A stretch of 64,000 nucleotides of DNA from Bacteroidota bacterium. Lineage in GTDB: Bacteria; Bacteroidota; Bacteroidia; Chitinophagales; Chitinophagaceae. The stretch covers positions 85,670-149,669 of the forward strand of contig JADJQP010000006.1 of NCBI GenBank assembly GCA_016712665.1. Reading direction: 5' to 3'. Made by a program: the position numbers and the translations under genes. The notes beneath the pieces are model-generated. The model was not told where the DNA came from. It saw only the letters and a program-made list of their open reading frames with translations, and did not search any database. Shown here piece after piece: positions 8,603 to 18,097 of the stretch. Numbering within the stretch: the stretch's first letter is position 1; each line of letters begins with the position of its first letter.

Positions 8603-11600
8603 ATGCATGCATTAATTAATGGATACCAATGGCTTCGAAAGCCATTTCTATGGGCGGCCTTGCAGATATGGATTCTGTGTGCTTCTATAGCAACGCAAGG
8701 TCAATTGTATTATGATTACTACAATTCACAAAACGGACTCTCACAAAATAGCGTTTACAGTATTACCCAAACCAATGATGGATTTATGTGGTTTGGTACC
8801 CAAGAAGGCATTAATAGATTTGATGGTAAATATTTTACCAAAGTCTTAGTAAATTATAATAAGCAAGATGTCAACGAAATGGACTATGGCGAATTTTCGA
8901 AATTAATCAATGTACTTTTTCACGACTCAAACGACTGGTTATGGGTAGGAACCGCCAAAGAAATATCCATTTACAATAGATATAAAAATAAATTCTTCAA
9001 ACCCGGTTTCATCTACAAAAATTTCGGGATCCCTTTGGATGCCAATATTGTTCAAATTACGGAATTAAACCGACAAATCTGGGTACTAACGTTAAACAAA
9101 GGACTGTTTTGCTATGATTTAAAATATAAAAAAATGATGGACGTGAAATGTGAAAACCCCATTTCAAAAAAAATAATTGCTATTCAAAAAGATAGTCATG
9201 GAAATCTCTGGTTTTGCGACAGCAAAGAGGTTTACCAGCAAATAAACGGAACCTTCATTGCACAAAAAAAAATAAGCCAAGCCATAGGCACTTCAGGAAT
9301 AGCAAACATGACTATTATCAACAAGGACCTTTGGATCATCAATGGAAATCGGAAAATTTTATTCTTCCAAATTGGCCCAAACGAGATAGGACCTGTAAAA
9401 TATTTTACCAAGGAATTTCAAGGAAAAGCAAGCATTAGCGATGCAAATACTATACATCAAAGTAGCAAAGATATTATGTGGATTGGTAGCCGCAGTGGTG
9501 GCTTGCTAAAAATAAATTTGCAAAATCACCAGTACGAATCCCTAACCGACAATACGGACAGGCCCACTTTGAATACCAAATTTGTGCTGAGTTTTTACAC
9601 CGACAAACAAAACATCACATGGGTTGGCTTAAGTGGTGGCGTCCTAAAATTTGACCACAAGGACACCAAAATAGAGCTCTGGAAATCACAAGCGAATGAC
9701 CAAAAAATTGCTACCGACAATAATATCCTAAGCATTTACTCGCAAAATGACCGGGATTTCTATATGGGTACTATGACAGGAGGTTTGCTGCATTTAAACT
9801 GGAATAGGAAGGAATATCAATATTATTTACCAACCAATATTGGCAGCAAACTTTCCGAATCCAAAAACATCTACGAAATTATTGGCGGTGAAAACAACTT
9901 AATTTGGATGGCCACTTGGGGAGGGTTATATTCATTCAATACGCTCACAAAGCAATTTTTTGAATATAAAGATTTCGATGATGAACAAACCTTATTACTT
10001 TGCTCGATTATCAAACTTAAACAAAGTAATAAAATTTTATTGGGTGGATACAACGGCGGACTTCGGCTATTTAATATTGACACTAAAAGGTTTGAAAAAT
10101 TCCGGATAAGGTACCGTTTTTAGACAGCATCAAATTGAGGGTTCGATATATGAAGGAATTTGAGGATGGAAATATTTTTATGTCAACCGAAACTAATTGC
10201 CTTGTGCAATACAATTATCTCCAAGGTACATTTACTACGTATCCTCAATTCAGCAATCTATGCGGGACTTCTAGATACTTCTATTTTGATAGTTTGTTTT
10301 TATGGATTGCAACAGATGATGGGCTGATTCAGGCAGACAAAAAAAACATGCGAGTAATCAAATATTGGACCACCAAAAATGGGTTGTCCAACAACTACAT
10401 TTATGCAGTGCTCCCCGATCCATTTCGTAGAATATGGGTGAGTTCAAATGCCGGCCTAAGTATGATTGATTACCAAAATAATGTTTGTAGAAACTTTACC
10501 CTTTCAGACAATTTACAGGATTTAGAATTTAACACAGCTTGCTGTTATACCGACAAAAAAAACAATTTATGGTTTGGCGGTATCAATGGTCTTAACATCG
10601 TTCAACCTACAATTACCCGAACCAATACCTTCTCACCAAAACCCATCATTACCCAAATTGAGGTGATGAATTTGCCGTATAAAACAGACACAGCCATTCC
10701 CTACATTGGTAAAATAGTATTACCCTATGATAAAAATTTTATCAACTTTCAATTTCAAACCCCCAACTATTCCCAAACAGATAAAATAGTATATAAATAC
10801 CTTTTGAAAGGTGTGGATACCGGCTGGATATATATTGGAAATAAAAATTTCATTAATTATACCCAACTGCAGCCAGGTACCTACACCTTCATGGTAAAAT
10901 CCAATAACGCAAACAATCAATGGAGCCAAGATGCCGCATCGGTTGTAGTGGAAATTATACCACCTTGGTGGCGTACTTGGTGGTTTTGGACAGTATTCAT
11001 CCTGGTATCTGTTATGGTATTATTGTATGCAATAACATATCGCATCAGCCGTATAAAAAAAGAAGAAAGTTTAAAATATAAAATTATTGAGTCGGAAATG
11101 AAATCATTGCGATCACAAATGAATCCTCATTTTATTTTCAATTCTCTCAACAGTATTAATGGATTTGTGATAGAAAATAAAACACATTTAGCCAGCGATT
11201 ACCTCACAAAATTTGCTCGACTCATACGACTCATCCTAGAAAATTCGAAAAATGAAACCATCACTCTTGAAAAAGAAATGGATACATTAAAGCTATATCT
11301 ACTGATGGAAAGCCTGCGGTTTGAAGACAAATTTGAATACCATATTCAAATAGAAGAGGGCATCGAACTTGAAGAAATATGCATTCCGCCATTGATCATA
11401 CAACCATTTGTCGAAAACGCTATTTGGCATGGTTTACTGCATCGTACTTCGAAAGGAAAATTAGAAATAAATATTCTTCAGAAATTAAACCAATTAAGCA
11501 TCGAAGTGATAGATGATGGTATTGGCAGAGAAAAATCGGCCACCTACAAAAATATCAAACACGAGTCGAGGAAATCGTATGGTATTGAAATAACCAAACA

Positions 11601-11706
11601 ACGAATACTCTCCTTAAATAAACAGAACACCATTGAAATAATTGATTTAAAAAATGGTGTAGAACCCATCGGCACCAAAGTGCAAATAACCCTTTTTCTA
11701 TTTTAA
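8603..11706 (+). CDS. Reg_prop/Y_Y_Y LytS-type sensor histidine kinase, frameshifted
   Basis: Large membrane sensor of about 1034 aa with a periplasmic two-component-regulator propeller. Repeats such as ISQTNDGFMWFGTQEGINRFDG, DSNDWLWVGTAKEIS and KNNLWFGGINGLNI mark it. A Y_Y_Y domain follows (YKYLLKGVDTGWIYIG), then one TM segment (WWFWTVFILVSVMVLLYAI) and a His_kinase domain with phospho-acceptor motif SLRSQMNPHFIFNSLNSING and ATPase motifs PFVENAIWHGL and DDGIGRE. The first part (to 10123) and the second part are in different frames. One extra A in the run at 10095-10099 restores RFEKIPDKVPFLDSIKLRVRY. I chose the ATG at 8603 because a signal-like segment follows it. The cognate LytTR regulator is 12 bp downstream. 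Confidence 0.85.
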
Positions 11707-11718
11707 AATAAACTTTAT

Positions 11719-12459
11719 ATGACAGCCATCATAATAGACGACGAAAAACACTGCACCAAAACCTTACAATGGTCAATAGAACAATACTGTCCCGAAGTGT
11801 CGGTAGTGGCTACAGCTACCAATGGCATTGAAGGCAAAGAATGCATTGAAAAATATGCACCGCAATTGGTTTTTCTAGATATTGAAATGCCCAAAATGAA
11901 CGGCATTGAATTTATTCAAAGTTTTGAGGATATTCCATTTGAGGTAATTTTCACAACCGCGTTTGACAAATATGCCATAAATGCCATCAAGCTTAATGCG
12001 CTGGATTATTTGCTAAAACCTATAGATAAAGATGAATTGATGGCCGCCATTGAAAAACTAAAAAAGAAAATTGGGAAAGTGCAAAAAATGCAAATCGATA
12101 ATCTTTATCAAATTCATAAAAATAAAGTCATTGATAAAATTGCTATCTCTACCAGCGATGGTTTACAATTTATAAACCTCAATCAAATCATACGTATTGA
12201 AGCAAGTGGAAGCTATTGCAATTTCTTTCTAATTGACGGAAAAAAAATTCTGCTATCCAAAAAACTAGGAGATGTGGAAGAACTACTGGCACATAATCAG
12301 GAGTTTTTCAGAGCACATAAAAGCAATATCATCCACTTAAAGTATGTAGAAAAATACATTAAAGGAGAGGGTGGCGAAATTCAAATGAGTGACCAAGCCA
12401 TTATCGTTTTGTCCAGAAATAAAAAAGCAGAATTTTTAGAATTATTTTCTAGAATTTAA
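11719..12459 (+). CDS. LytTR-family response regulator
   Basis: Cytoplasmic transcription factor (246 aa). A receiver domain spans residues 1-120, with the acidic pocket IIDDE, the phospho-acceptor Asp in LVFLDIEMPKMNG and the Lys in DYLLKPIDK. A LytTR DNA-binding domain occupies residues ~140-246 (KIAISTSDGLQFINLNQIIRIEA, FFRAHKSNIIHLKYV). It is paired with the sensor kinase 12 bp upstream and lies directly before the pore-toxin-like operon. LytTR proteins bind two direct repeats about two helical turns apart, and such a pair exists 34-62 bp after this stop codon. I therefore infer that it controls the downstream operon. Confidence 0.93.
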   Translation: MTAIIIDDEKHCTKTLQWSIEQYCPEVSVVATATNGIEGKECIEKYAPQLVFLDIEMPKMNGIEFIQSFEDIPFEVIFTTAFDKYAINAIKLNALDYLLKPIDKDELMAAIEKLKKKIGKVQKMQIDNLYQIHKNKVIDKIAISTSDGLQFINLNQIIRIEASGSYCNFFLIDGKKILLSKKLGDVEELLAHNQEFFRAHKSNIIHLKYVEKYIKGEGGEIQMSDQAIIVLSRNKKAEFLELFSRI

Positions 12460-12492
12460 AAATTTCGCAAACCATTCATTGTAAGTTTCCTG

Positions 12493-12521
12493 CACTTCAT
12501 AAACTCAAAATCACACTTCAT
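12493..12521 (+). promoter_or_regulatory. Direct repeat, probable LytTR operator
   Basis: Two identical CACTTCAT words at 12493-12500 and 12514-12521 start exactly 21 bp apart, in contexts GCACTTCATAA and ACACTTCATGA. LytTR regulators such as AgrA recognise about 9-bp direct repeats with 12-13 bp between them, giving the same period. The pair ends about 33 bp before the -7 box at 12555, the position expected for an activator site. Confidence 0.6.
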
Positions 12522-12554
12522 GACTTACCAATAAATGTCGGCATCGGGCGATCG

Positions 12555-12562
12555 TATTTTTG
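12555..12562 (+). promoter_or_regulatory. -7 promoter box of the toxin-like operon
   Basis: TATTTTTG matches TAnnTTTG exactly and lies 18 bp before the ATG of the first gene. No good -33 element is visible at about 12530, which fits a promoter that needs an activator. Confidence 0.5.
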
Positions 12563-12579
12563 TTTCAAATTAAATCGAA

Positions 12580-13389
12580 ATGAAACACACCATCCTCCTC
12601 ATCACAATTATTCTAGCCATTTCTTGTGAAGGTAATGCCCAAAGCAATAATAGGATTTATCAAAAAAGCGTACGTACAAATGTTACGTCATTGACTGGTC
12701 CGTTTAGTAAAATCATGATCAAAAATGATACGATTGTGTTTCCAAGAAATGGAAAGAACATTTTCCTTGTATACAAATTATTTTACAATAGCAAAGCGGA
12801 GCCACAATATCGAAAAGGCTTTATAGTAATGGGTAGTGGAAACAATGAATCGAACCCTACCGAAGGAAGCTTAGATGGCTTGGCAGAAAATGCCTTGTGC
12901 AATAAAGCAGCTCGAGAAGGCTATGTAGCGGCAATTGTACAATACACCAAAGGGGCAGGTACTGCAAATTGGAATGAAAGCGCACAGCAACTTGCAGACG
13001 ATTACGATGCATGCATTTCAACGCTCTCCACCAAATTTGGTATTCCAAAATCAAAAAGTGTAGTAGGTGGCGTTTCTTACGCCGGTTTTCTGTTACTGAC
13101 AGCCAACGCATATTCTAGCACACTGAACTATTGCAAAGGTCTACTAGCTCCCTGCAGCGCAACGTCGAACGATGCCGCCTCTAATTTTAAAATACCCATC
13201 TTCAATATCTGTTGTGCAGGAAATTACGAAGTTGGTTATGGCAATGTAACAGGAAGTACGCTTTTCGATGCTATTAATGCCAACGTAAAAAACAAAAGTG
13301 AATGTACCATAGATAATGGCTGCACCTCCCATTGCGGCAACTTATGGACAAACGAACTATTCAATAAATTGCAATTCTGGTTACCCTAA
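12580..13389 (+). CDS. Secreted alpha/beta-hydrolase-like protein
   Basis: 269 aa with a signal peptide (MKHTILLITIILAISCEGNAQ). The fold is suggested by a nucleophile-elbow motif GGVSYAGF (GxSxG) near residue 168, a preceding segment that looks like an oxyanion strand (FIVMGSGNNESNP), and a late SHCGNLW that could supply the catalytic His. Several Cys pairs in the C-terminal third suggest disulfides in the exported protein. Substrate is unknown; an esterase or lipase is plausible. It is the first gene of the operon under the putative LytTR site, 31 bp before the next gene, so it may assist the pore-forming proteins. Confidence 0.7.
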   Translation: MKHTILLITIILAISCEGNAQSNNRIYQKSVRTNVTSLTGPFSKIMIKNDTIVFPRNGKNIFLVYKLFYNSKAEPQYRKGFIVMGSGNNESNPTEGSLDGLAENALCNKAAREGYVAAIVQYTKGAGTANWNESAQQLADDYDACISTLSTKFGIPKSKSVVGGVSYAGFLLLTANAYSSTLNYCKGLLAPCSATSNDAASNFKIPIFNICCAGNYEVGYGNVTGSTLFDAINANVKNKSECTIDNGCTSHCGNLWTNELFNKLQFWLP

Positions 13390-13420
13390 CAAAAATATTT
13401 TACAACTAAAAAAAATAAAC

Positions 13421-13786
13421 ATGAAAAAAATAATGCTCACCCTTTCCGTACTTTCTACGTTCTACTTTTCACAAGCGCAAACTTATAGTGGGTGGATTAC
13501 CGCCGATAAAAATCCGACCTTGCAAGTAAGATGGACCACAAAAAAAGATGCACAAAACTATACATATCTTATGTTGCAATTTATCAGCAGTGTGGGTTGT
13601 AAATTTAATGTAACCGCTACCCTTTGCGATAAAGACGCCAAAGCAGTCAATGGCTGGAAGGCAGTTAGGCTTATACGTAATAAGCAAACTACCTGCTCTT
13701 TCAAAATATTAAATTCTTGCACCAACGGCTTTTGGTGGTGGTATAAAGATTACGCCACAACAGCAGTAAAATATGACGATAATTAA
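13421..13786 (+). CDS. Small secreted Trp-rich protein, unknown
   Basis: 121 aa starting MKKIMLTLSVLSTFYFSQAQ, a clear signal peptide ending before TYSGWIT. The mature protein is about 100 residues of beta-rich sequence with three Cys and an aromatic cluster NGFWWWYKDY near the C-terminus. I do not recognise a family. The reading frame extends upstream to 13316, but the ATG at 13421 puts the signal peptide at the N-terminus. Clustered exposed Trp residues are common in membrane- or glycan-binding proteins. With its position between the hydrolase and the first aegerolysin-like gene, an accessory role at a membrane surface is possible but unproven. Confidence 0.65.
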   Translation: MKKIMLTLSVLSTFYFSQAQTYSGWITADKNPTLQVRWTTKKDAQNYTYLMLQFISSVGCKFNVTATLCDKDAKAVNGWKAVRLIRNKQTTCSFKILNSCTNGFWWWYKDYATTAVKYDDN

Positions 13787-13815
13787 AGTTTCCATAAAAA
13801 ATTAAACTCCAAAAA

Positions 13816-15018
13816 ATGAAAATCATCATCCAAATGTTTTGCATTCTGTTAAGTGTGCAACTGGCCAAAGCCAACTCAGTTACTATCAAATTATTCAATA
13901 ACTCCAACGCTACCATTCATTGCACCGATTTAAAAATTCACAACGGTTCATTACGCGTAAAGGACTATGGAAATCCATTCTATGGCAAGGTTTACGGACC
14001 TGGAACTAATCTTGAGCTAAAGACTGGTTCGGCAGACGCATTTTGTGGAACTGATGGCTTTGTAGAATTTCGAACAAGCATACAAAATATAACCTACCAA
14101 TTCATGATTACATTTGATAACCCTTTCATTGGCACCAATGAGTATTCTGCAAGTGCCACCAATCCCTTCATTATTCGACACCTTAATGGAGGTAGTGGAA
14201 GTGATATGGTACTGAGTTATGAGTTGATAGGAGGACCGCCACTCACCCCTGCACCACCTCCAATTCCACCTATTCATTTACCAACAAGCGGAAATAAAAC
14301 CATAAAGGGAACTTTCACATGGAATATAAACGACACAGGACTACCTTCTGAAGAAGATCTAACCAAAGCCTTTGATATTAGCGTTAAAGCACCCACAGAA
14401 TTTATTGTGAATGCCTCAGGAAAATCAGAACAAACCTATCAAAGCTATAATGGATACTATAACAATATTCAAGAAATCAAAAATGTTTCCATCACGTTTA
14501 CAGACGAAAGATATAGACAAACAAATAGCAGAGATATGGCACCGAATCCACTCAATCCACAACGAACCATTCGATACCAAATCAACAATTTGCCTGAAAA
14601 TATCCCATTAGTAATTACCGCAAATCCGACGAATAGTAAGTGGAAAAAAGGAAAAAATATTCCCGAAAACTCAAATCAAGAAGCCAAGTGGATTGCTTTT
14701 CTACTTGAAAAAAATAAAACCGAAAATGTTATCAATTATACCGTGGCTGCAGCCTGGTTTGATGGTGAAGGAAATTCAGCTAGTGACGCTACCGGCGGGC
14801 TCAAAAGTGAGTATATAAAAAATTTGAAAAACTTCCGTCCCCAATCCGATTTTGGTGGCAACCAAGAGGATTTTCGAAAAAGAAACGTGATAAGGCCTGC
14901 ACAAACTATCGAAAGGACCACACCCTTGAAAGAACAAAACGGCATCGAAAAACAAAATATCGATAGCAGAAGGCAAAAAAATAGTATTAAACAATCAAAC
15001 AACAACTACATACCATGA
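13816..15018 (+). CDS. Aegerolysin-like secreted protein A (Cry34/Gpp34-type N-domain)
   Basis: 400 aa. Signal peptide 1-20, then a 120-residue domain whose landmarks match the aegerolysin family, especially bacterial Cry34/Gpp34. It opens with VTIKLFNNSNATI, then AFCGTDGFVEF (aegerolysins have CGR..GTeG), then ITFDNPFIGTNEY (Cry34 has FDNPFaGsNkY as I remember it) and NGGSGSDMVLSYEL. A proline linker (141-156) leads to a ~180-aa domain shared with the second aegerolysin-like protein of the operon, then a basic Gln/Asn-rich tail. Aegerolysins bind specific membrane lipids and recruit a pore-forming partner. The stop overlaps the start of the cytolysin-like gene (ATGA), so the two are translationally coupled. 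Confidence 0.82.
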   Translation: MKIIIQMFCILLSVQLAKANSVTIKLFNNSNATIHCTDLKIHNGSLRVKDYGNPFYGKVYGPGTNLELKTGSADAFCGTDGFVEFRTSIQNITYQFMITFDNPFIGTNEYSASATNPFIIRHLNGGSGSDMVLSYELIGGPPLTPAPPPIPPIHLPTSGNKTIKGTFTWNINDTGLPSEEDLTKAFDISVKAPTEFIVNASGKSEQTYQSYNGYYNNIQEIKNVSITFTDERYRQTNSRDMAPNPLNPQRTIRYQINNLPENIPLVITANPTNSKWKKGKNIPENSNQEAKWIAFLLEKNKTENVINYTVAAAWFDGEGNSASDATGGLKSEYIKNLKNFRPQSDFGGNQEDFRKRNVIRPAQTIERTTPLKEQNGIEKQNIDSRRQKNSIKQSNNNYIP

Positions 15019-16811
15019 AAAAAATAATAATTCTATACCTAAGTATTTTCTTAGTAGGTTTTTGCAATGCGCAAACCAAATTATACCAGCAAAAAAGCAT
15101 CAATAGAGGTTCGCTAACTAATAAGGTCGAAACGCTACCAATCAAAAAAACCCCAACTGCATCAAACATACGTAACGCTGCTTACGAACTTCCATCTAGG
15201 ACTACAGGCATTTACGAATATTCAAAAAAAATGAGTGATGGTAGTATCATAAAACAAAAATTCCGTTTACATGAAAGCCAAATTGCAAAAATGGAGAAAA
15301 TTGGACCATCAAAAACAGAACAAACCTCGGTCATAAAACCATCAACTAAAAATTCAAAGTCAGAGACCACTGAGGATGAGGGTGGCTCTACAGATTGCAA
15401 CACAGAAGAAACAAGGCTAACGGTTGACAATCTATCTGAAAATACTGTGGATTATTCTAGTCAGGCATCCAATATTTATCCTGGAGCGGTGTATACTTGG
15501 GAAAATTTCATTAGTGGAAATTGGAATGAAGTAAATGTTGGTAGAAACCCCATCACCCTAGTTGCATCTGTAACAAACACCGGCAATGATAAGCCAACAG
15601 AAAGAATAGAAAATCCAAATATGGTGACTATCGCAAATGCACGAAATGTACTATATAGTAGGTTTAGTACAGACCCAAAAATGCAGACCAATGAAGGGTT
15701 TGTTTACAAACTTTACGAAGTATCTAATGAGGCAGAAATCGCCTTAAAAGTCGGCGCATCAGGTCATGGATTTGGCGTAAAAGCCTCTGCACTTTTATCA
15801 ACCAATGAAAAAAGTAAACATCGGTACCTTTTAATTGACGCAACAAAAACAATGTTCAACATTGAAGTAGCACCCGACCCAAATGGCGTAATGCAAAACC
15901 CAACTAGTGATATGATGTACATCGATAATGTAACCTATGGTGCAAGAATAATAGCCGTTGTAGAAATTGAGACCTTTCAAAGTGGTATGAATGCAAAATT
16001 TGATGCATCCGCAGAATACCTGGTGGGAGGGGGTACATTTAATTTGGACTTTATAAAAAACAATTACAACAGTGTCACAAAAATAAATTTTTACGTTGTG
16101 GGTGGGCTATCATCTGGAGTAACAACTGTATATAGTTTTGACGAGATGAAATATAGGTGCGATCAAATTTTAAGTAGCCTCACTTATCAAGTTTGCAAAC
16201 CAATAAGCTACACTTTTAAAAACATGCAAAATAATGTTGTAAAAAAATACAGTGCCACTGATTACTTCCTTCATCAAAATTGCACTTACAGAAAAAAGGA
16301 TGCGGCACCAAAGGATATTAAAGTGAATGTAAAAATTAATCGCATAAGCACTTCAATGAGTAATACGGATGCAGAATTATATGGTGAAATATGGGTACAA
16401 GCATTTGATAAAAACGGCAGAGAATTTTTTCCAGTAAATAAAATGGACAGGTTATTTAGTGTAAAACAAAATGAACATTTAAAGTACGAACAGATGCAAG
16501 GATTGGGGTTTGAACCAAATTTAGAAGTAAAATTTGACATCCCTGCTAGTTTAAAAAATGGAGCCAAAGTGAAGATCTTTTATTGGTTAAAAGACTATGA
16601 CAATATTGGTAATGATGACTACTTATTTATGCAAAATGGGTACACCCAAAAGCCAAGCAGAGACAATAACGAGCATTTTGTTAAAGAAATATATCTGGAT
16701 GAATTAACGGAAAAAAATACTGCACAAGGTATTCCCACAAGCTTTACAGCACAAGGAGAAGGTGTATTTATCGTAAATTCTATGGTTACCAAAACCGAAA
16801 AAAATAAATAA
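15015..16811 (+). CDS. Cholesterol-dependent-cytolysin-like (CDCL) pore-forming protein
   Basis: 598 aa with signal peptide 1-19 and a low-complexity N-terminal extension to ~150. Residues 155-420 follow the thiol-activated cytolysin family in order: YPGAVYTW, ENPNMVTIANARN, a TMH1-like region (~250-290), VTYGARIIAVVEIET, a TMH2-like region (~325-350), the paired glycines of FYVVGGLSSG (363-364), FDEM and CKPISYTF. The cholesterol-binding undecapeptide domain is absent. Instead a ~125-residue beta-sandwich-like domain follows (VNVKINRIS, LYGEIWVQAFD, VKFDIPASL, VKIFYWLKDYD), as in CDC-like proteins of Bacteroidota. So pore formation is expected, but targeting must come from elsewhere, plausibly from the flanking aegerolysin-like proteins. 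Confidence 0.88.
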   Translation: MKKIIILYLSIFLVGFCNAQTKLYQQKSINRGSLTNKVETLPIKKTPTASNIRNAAYELPSRTTGIYEYSKKMSDGSIIKQKFRLHESQIAKMEKIGPSKTEQTSVIKPSTKNSKSETTEDEGGSTDCNTEETRLTVDNLSENTVDYSSQASNIYPGAVYTWENFISGNWNEVNVGRNPITLVASVTNTGNDKPTERIENPNMVTIANARNVLYSRFSTDPKMQTNEGFVYKLYEVSNEAEIALKVGASGHGFGVKASALLSTNEKSKHRYLLIDATKTMFNIEVAPDPNGVMQNPTSDMMYIDNVTYGARIIAVVEIETFQSGMNAKFDASAEYLVGGGTFNLDFIKNNYNSVTKINFYVVGGLSSGVTTVYSFDEMKYRCDQILSSLTYQVCKPISYTFKNMQNNVVKKYSATDYFLHQNCTYRKKDAAPKDIKVNVKINRISTSMSNTDAELYGEIWVQAFDKNGREFFPVNKMDRLFSVKQNEHLKYEQMQGLGFEPNLEVKFDIPASLKNGAKVKIFYWLKDYDNIGNDDYLFMQNGYTQKPSRDNNEHFVKEIYLDELTEKNTAQGIPTSFTAQGEGVFIVNSMVTKTEKNK

Positions 16812-16822
16812 TAAAAAACATC

Positions 16823-18070
16823 ATGAAAAAACAGCTTATCCTATTTTTAGTGCTCCTGATTAATCTCAGCAGTGTCTATGCAAGAAGTATTACTTTCAGA
16901 ATTATTAATAACTCAAACACCACCTTCTTTAGAAGCAAAGTGGAAGATAACCCTGAAAAAGGCTACTGCAATCTTACAATGCCAGATCAGAACCTTCTCC
17001 AATGGGATCACTTGGAGCCAGGCAGAGAATGTGTGTTCAAAATTGTCAATGAAAGAGCCTTTTGTGGTTTGGAAGGATTTGTTGAATGGTCGACCTCTAT
17101 TAATAATAAATTGTATTTAATCAATATGACATTTGATATCCCTTTTGTGGGAGGCAACGAATTTGTGTATTCATGCTCTTATCCATTCGTTATGAAACAT
17201 TTTAGTGGTGATGGTGAAGGAGGTGAAGTTGAACTTGTATTTGAATTAGCTGGCTCCATTCCACAACAGGCAGACCCAGCACCACCACCACCTCCTCCAC
17301 CCCCAATAAATTTACCTGTAACGGGCAATAAAACCTTCAAGGGGCATATATACTGGGACTCAGATGAAGTAGGCCTGCCCCCTAGTGGAAATATGCAACA
17401 AAAGTTTCTAAATTATTTAACCACCGCCTTTAAAGTAGAAATGCTAGCGCCAACACAATTTGCAAGAAATAGCGATGGCAGCGGCAGTGAAACCTATAAT
17501 GGAATGAACGGATATTATACAAATTTTGAAAAATTAAAAAACGCAAAAATAGTATTTAAAGATGGCAGAGAGGAGGAAAACCAGCAAATGGAGAAATACA
17601 ATATCATGAAGAATAATAAACAAAAAATAAATTTTTACATCAGCAATCTGCCAGAAAATATACCAATCAATATTTCAATCAATACAAAAAATGCAAATTG
17701 GGACGCTGGAAAAAAAACGCCAAAACCACCAGCCAATAAGGAATCAAAATGGATGGTATTTATTCATGAAAAAAAGAAAGATGAGCAGTCAATATCTTAT
17801 GAAGTAAATGGTGCCTGGTTTTTTGGAGATGGTGGATATTCATCCGATAACATTACACCCATCACACTTGGCTTGCTGCAACAAATGAAACAAAAGACTA
17901 ATTTATTACACTTTATTCCCTTAAAAGGCGAACTAAAAAGAAAGATAGTGACCCCGATAACAAAGCAGAAGTTGACTGAAAGCAACGAAATCAAATCCCA
18001 GCCCATTAATACCCACGTAAATCAAAAAGTGAATATACAGAGGAATCAATCATTCAAGCAAAAACAATAA
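16823..18070 (+). CDS. Aegerolysin-like secreted protein B (paralogue)
   Basis: 415 aa, paralogous to the protein encoded upstream of the cytolysin. Signal peptide 1-20, then the aegerolysin-like domain (SITFRIINNSNTTF, RAFCGLEGFVEW, MTFDIPFVGGNEF, GGEVELVFEL). A linker with ten consecutive prolines (about 153-162) leads to the same C-terminal domain (GNKTFKGHIYWD, YNGMNGYYTN, NLPENIPINI, ESKWMVFIHEKK, YEVNGAWFFGDGG), and a basic Gln/Asn-rich tail ends the protein. Two diverged aegerolysin-like partners around one cytolysin-like gene suggest either two receptor-binding subunits or a heteromeric docking complex. Eleven bp separate it from the cytolysin-like gene. Confidence 0.8.
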   Translation: MKKQLILFLVLLINLSSVYARSITFRIINNSNTTFFRSKVEDNPEKGYCNLTMPDQNLLQWDHLEPGRECVFKIVNERAFCGLEGFVEWSTSINNKLYLINMTFDIPFVGGNEFVYSCSYPFVMKHFSGDGEGGEVELVFELAGSIPQQADPAPPPPPPPPINLPVTGNKTFKGHIYWDSDEVGLPPSGNMQQKFLNYLTTAFKVEMLAPTQFARNSDGSGSETYNGMNGYYTNFEKLKNAKIVFKDGREEENQQMEKYNIMKNNKQKINFYISNLPENIPINISINTKNANWDAGKKTPKPPANKESKWMVFIHEKKKDEQSISYEVNGAWFFGDGGYSSDNITPITLGLLQQMKQKTNLLHFIPLKGELKRKIVTPITKQKLTESNEIKSQPINTHVNQKVNIQRNQSFKQKQ

Positions 18071-18097
18071 AAACAAATAGTAAATCAAAACAATATC

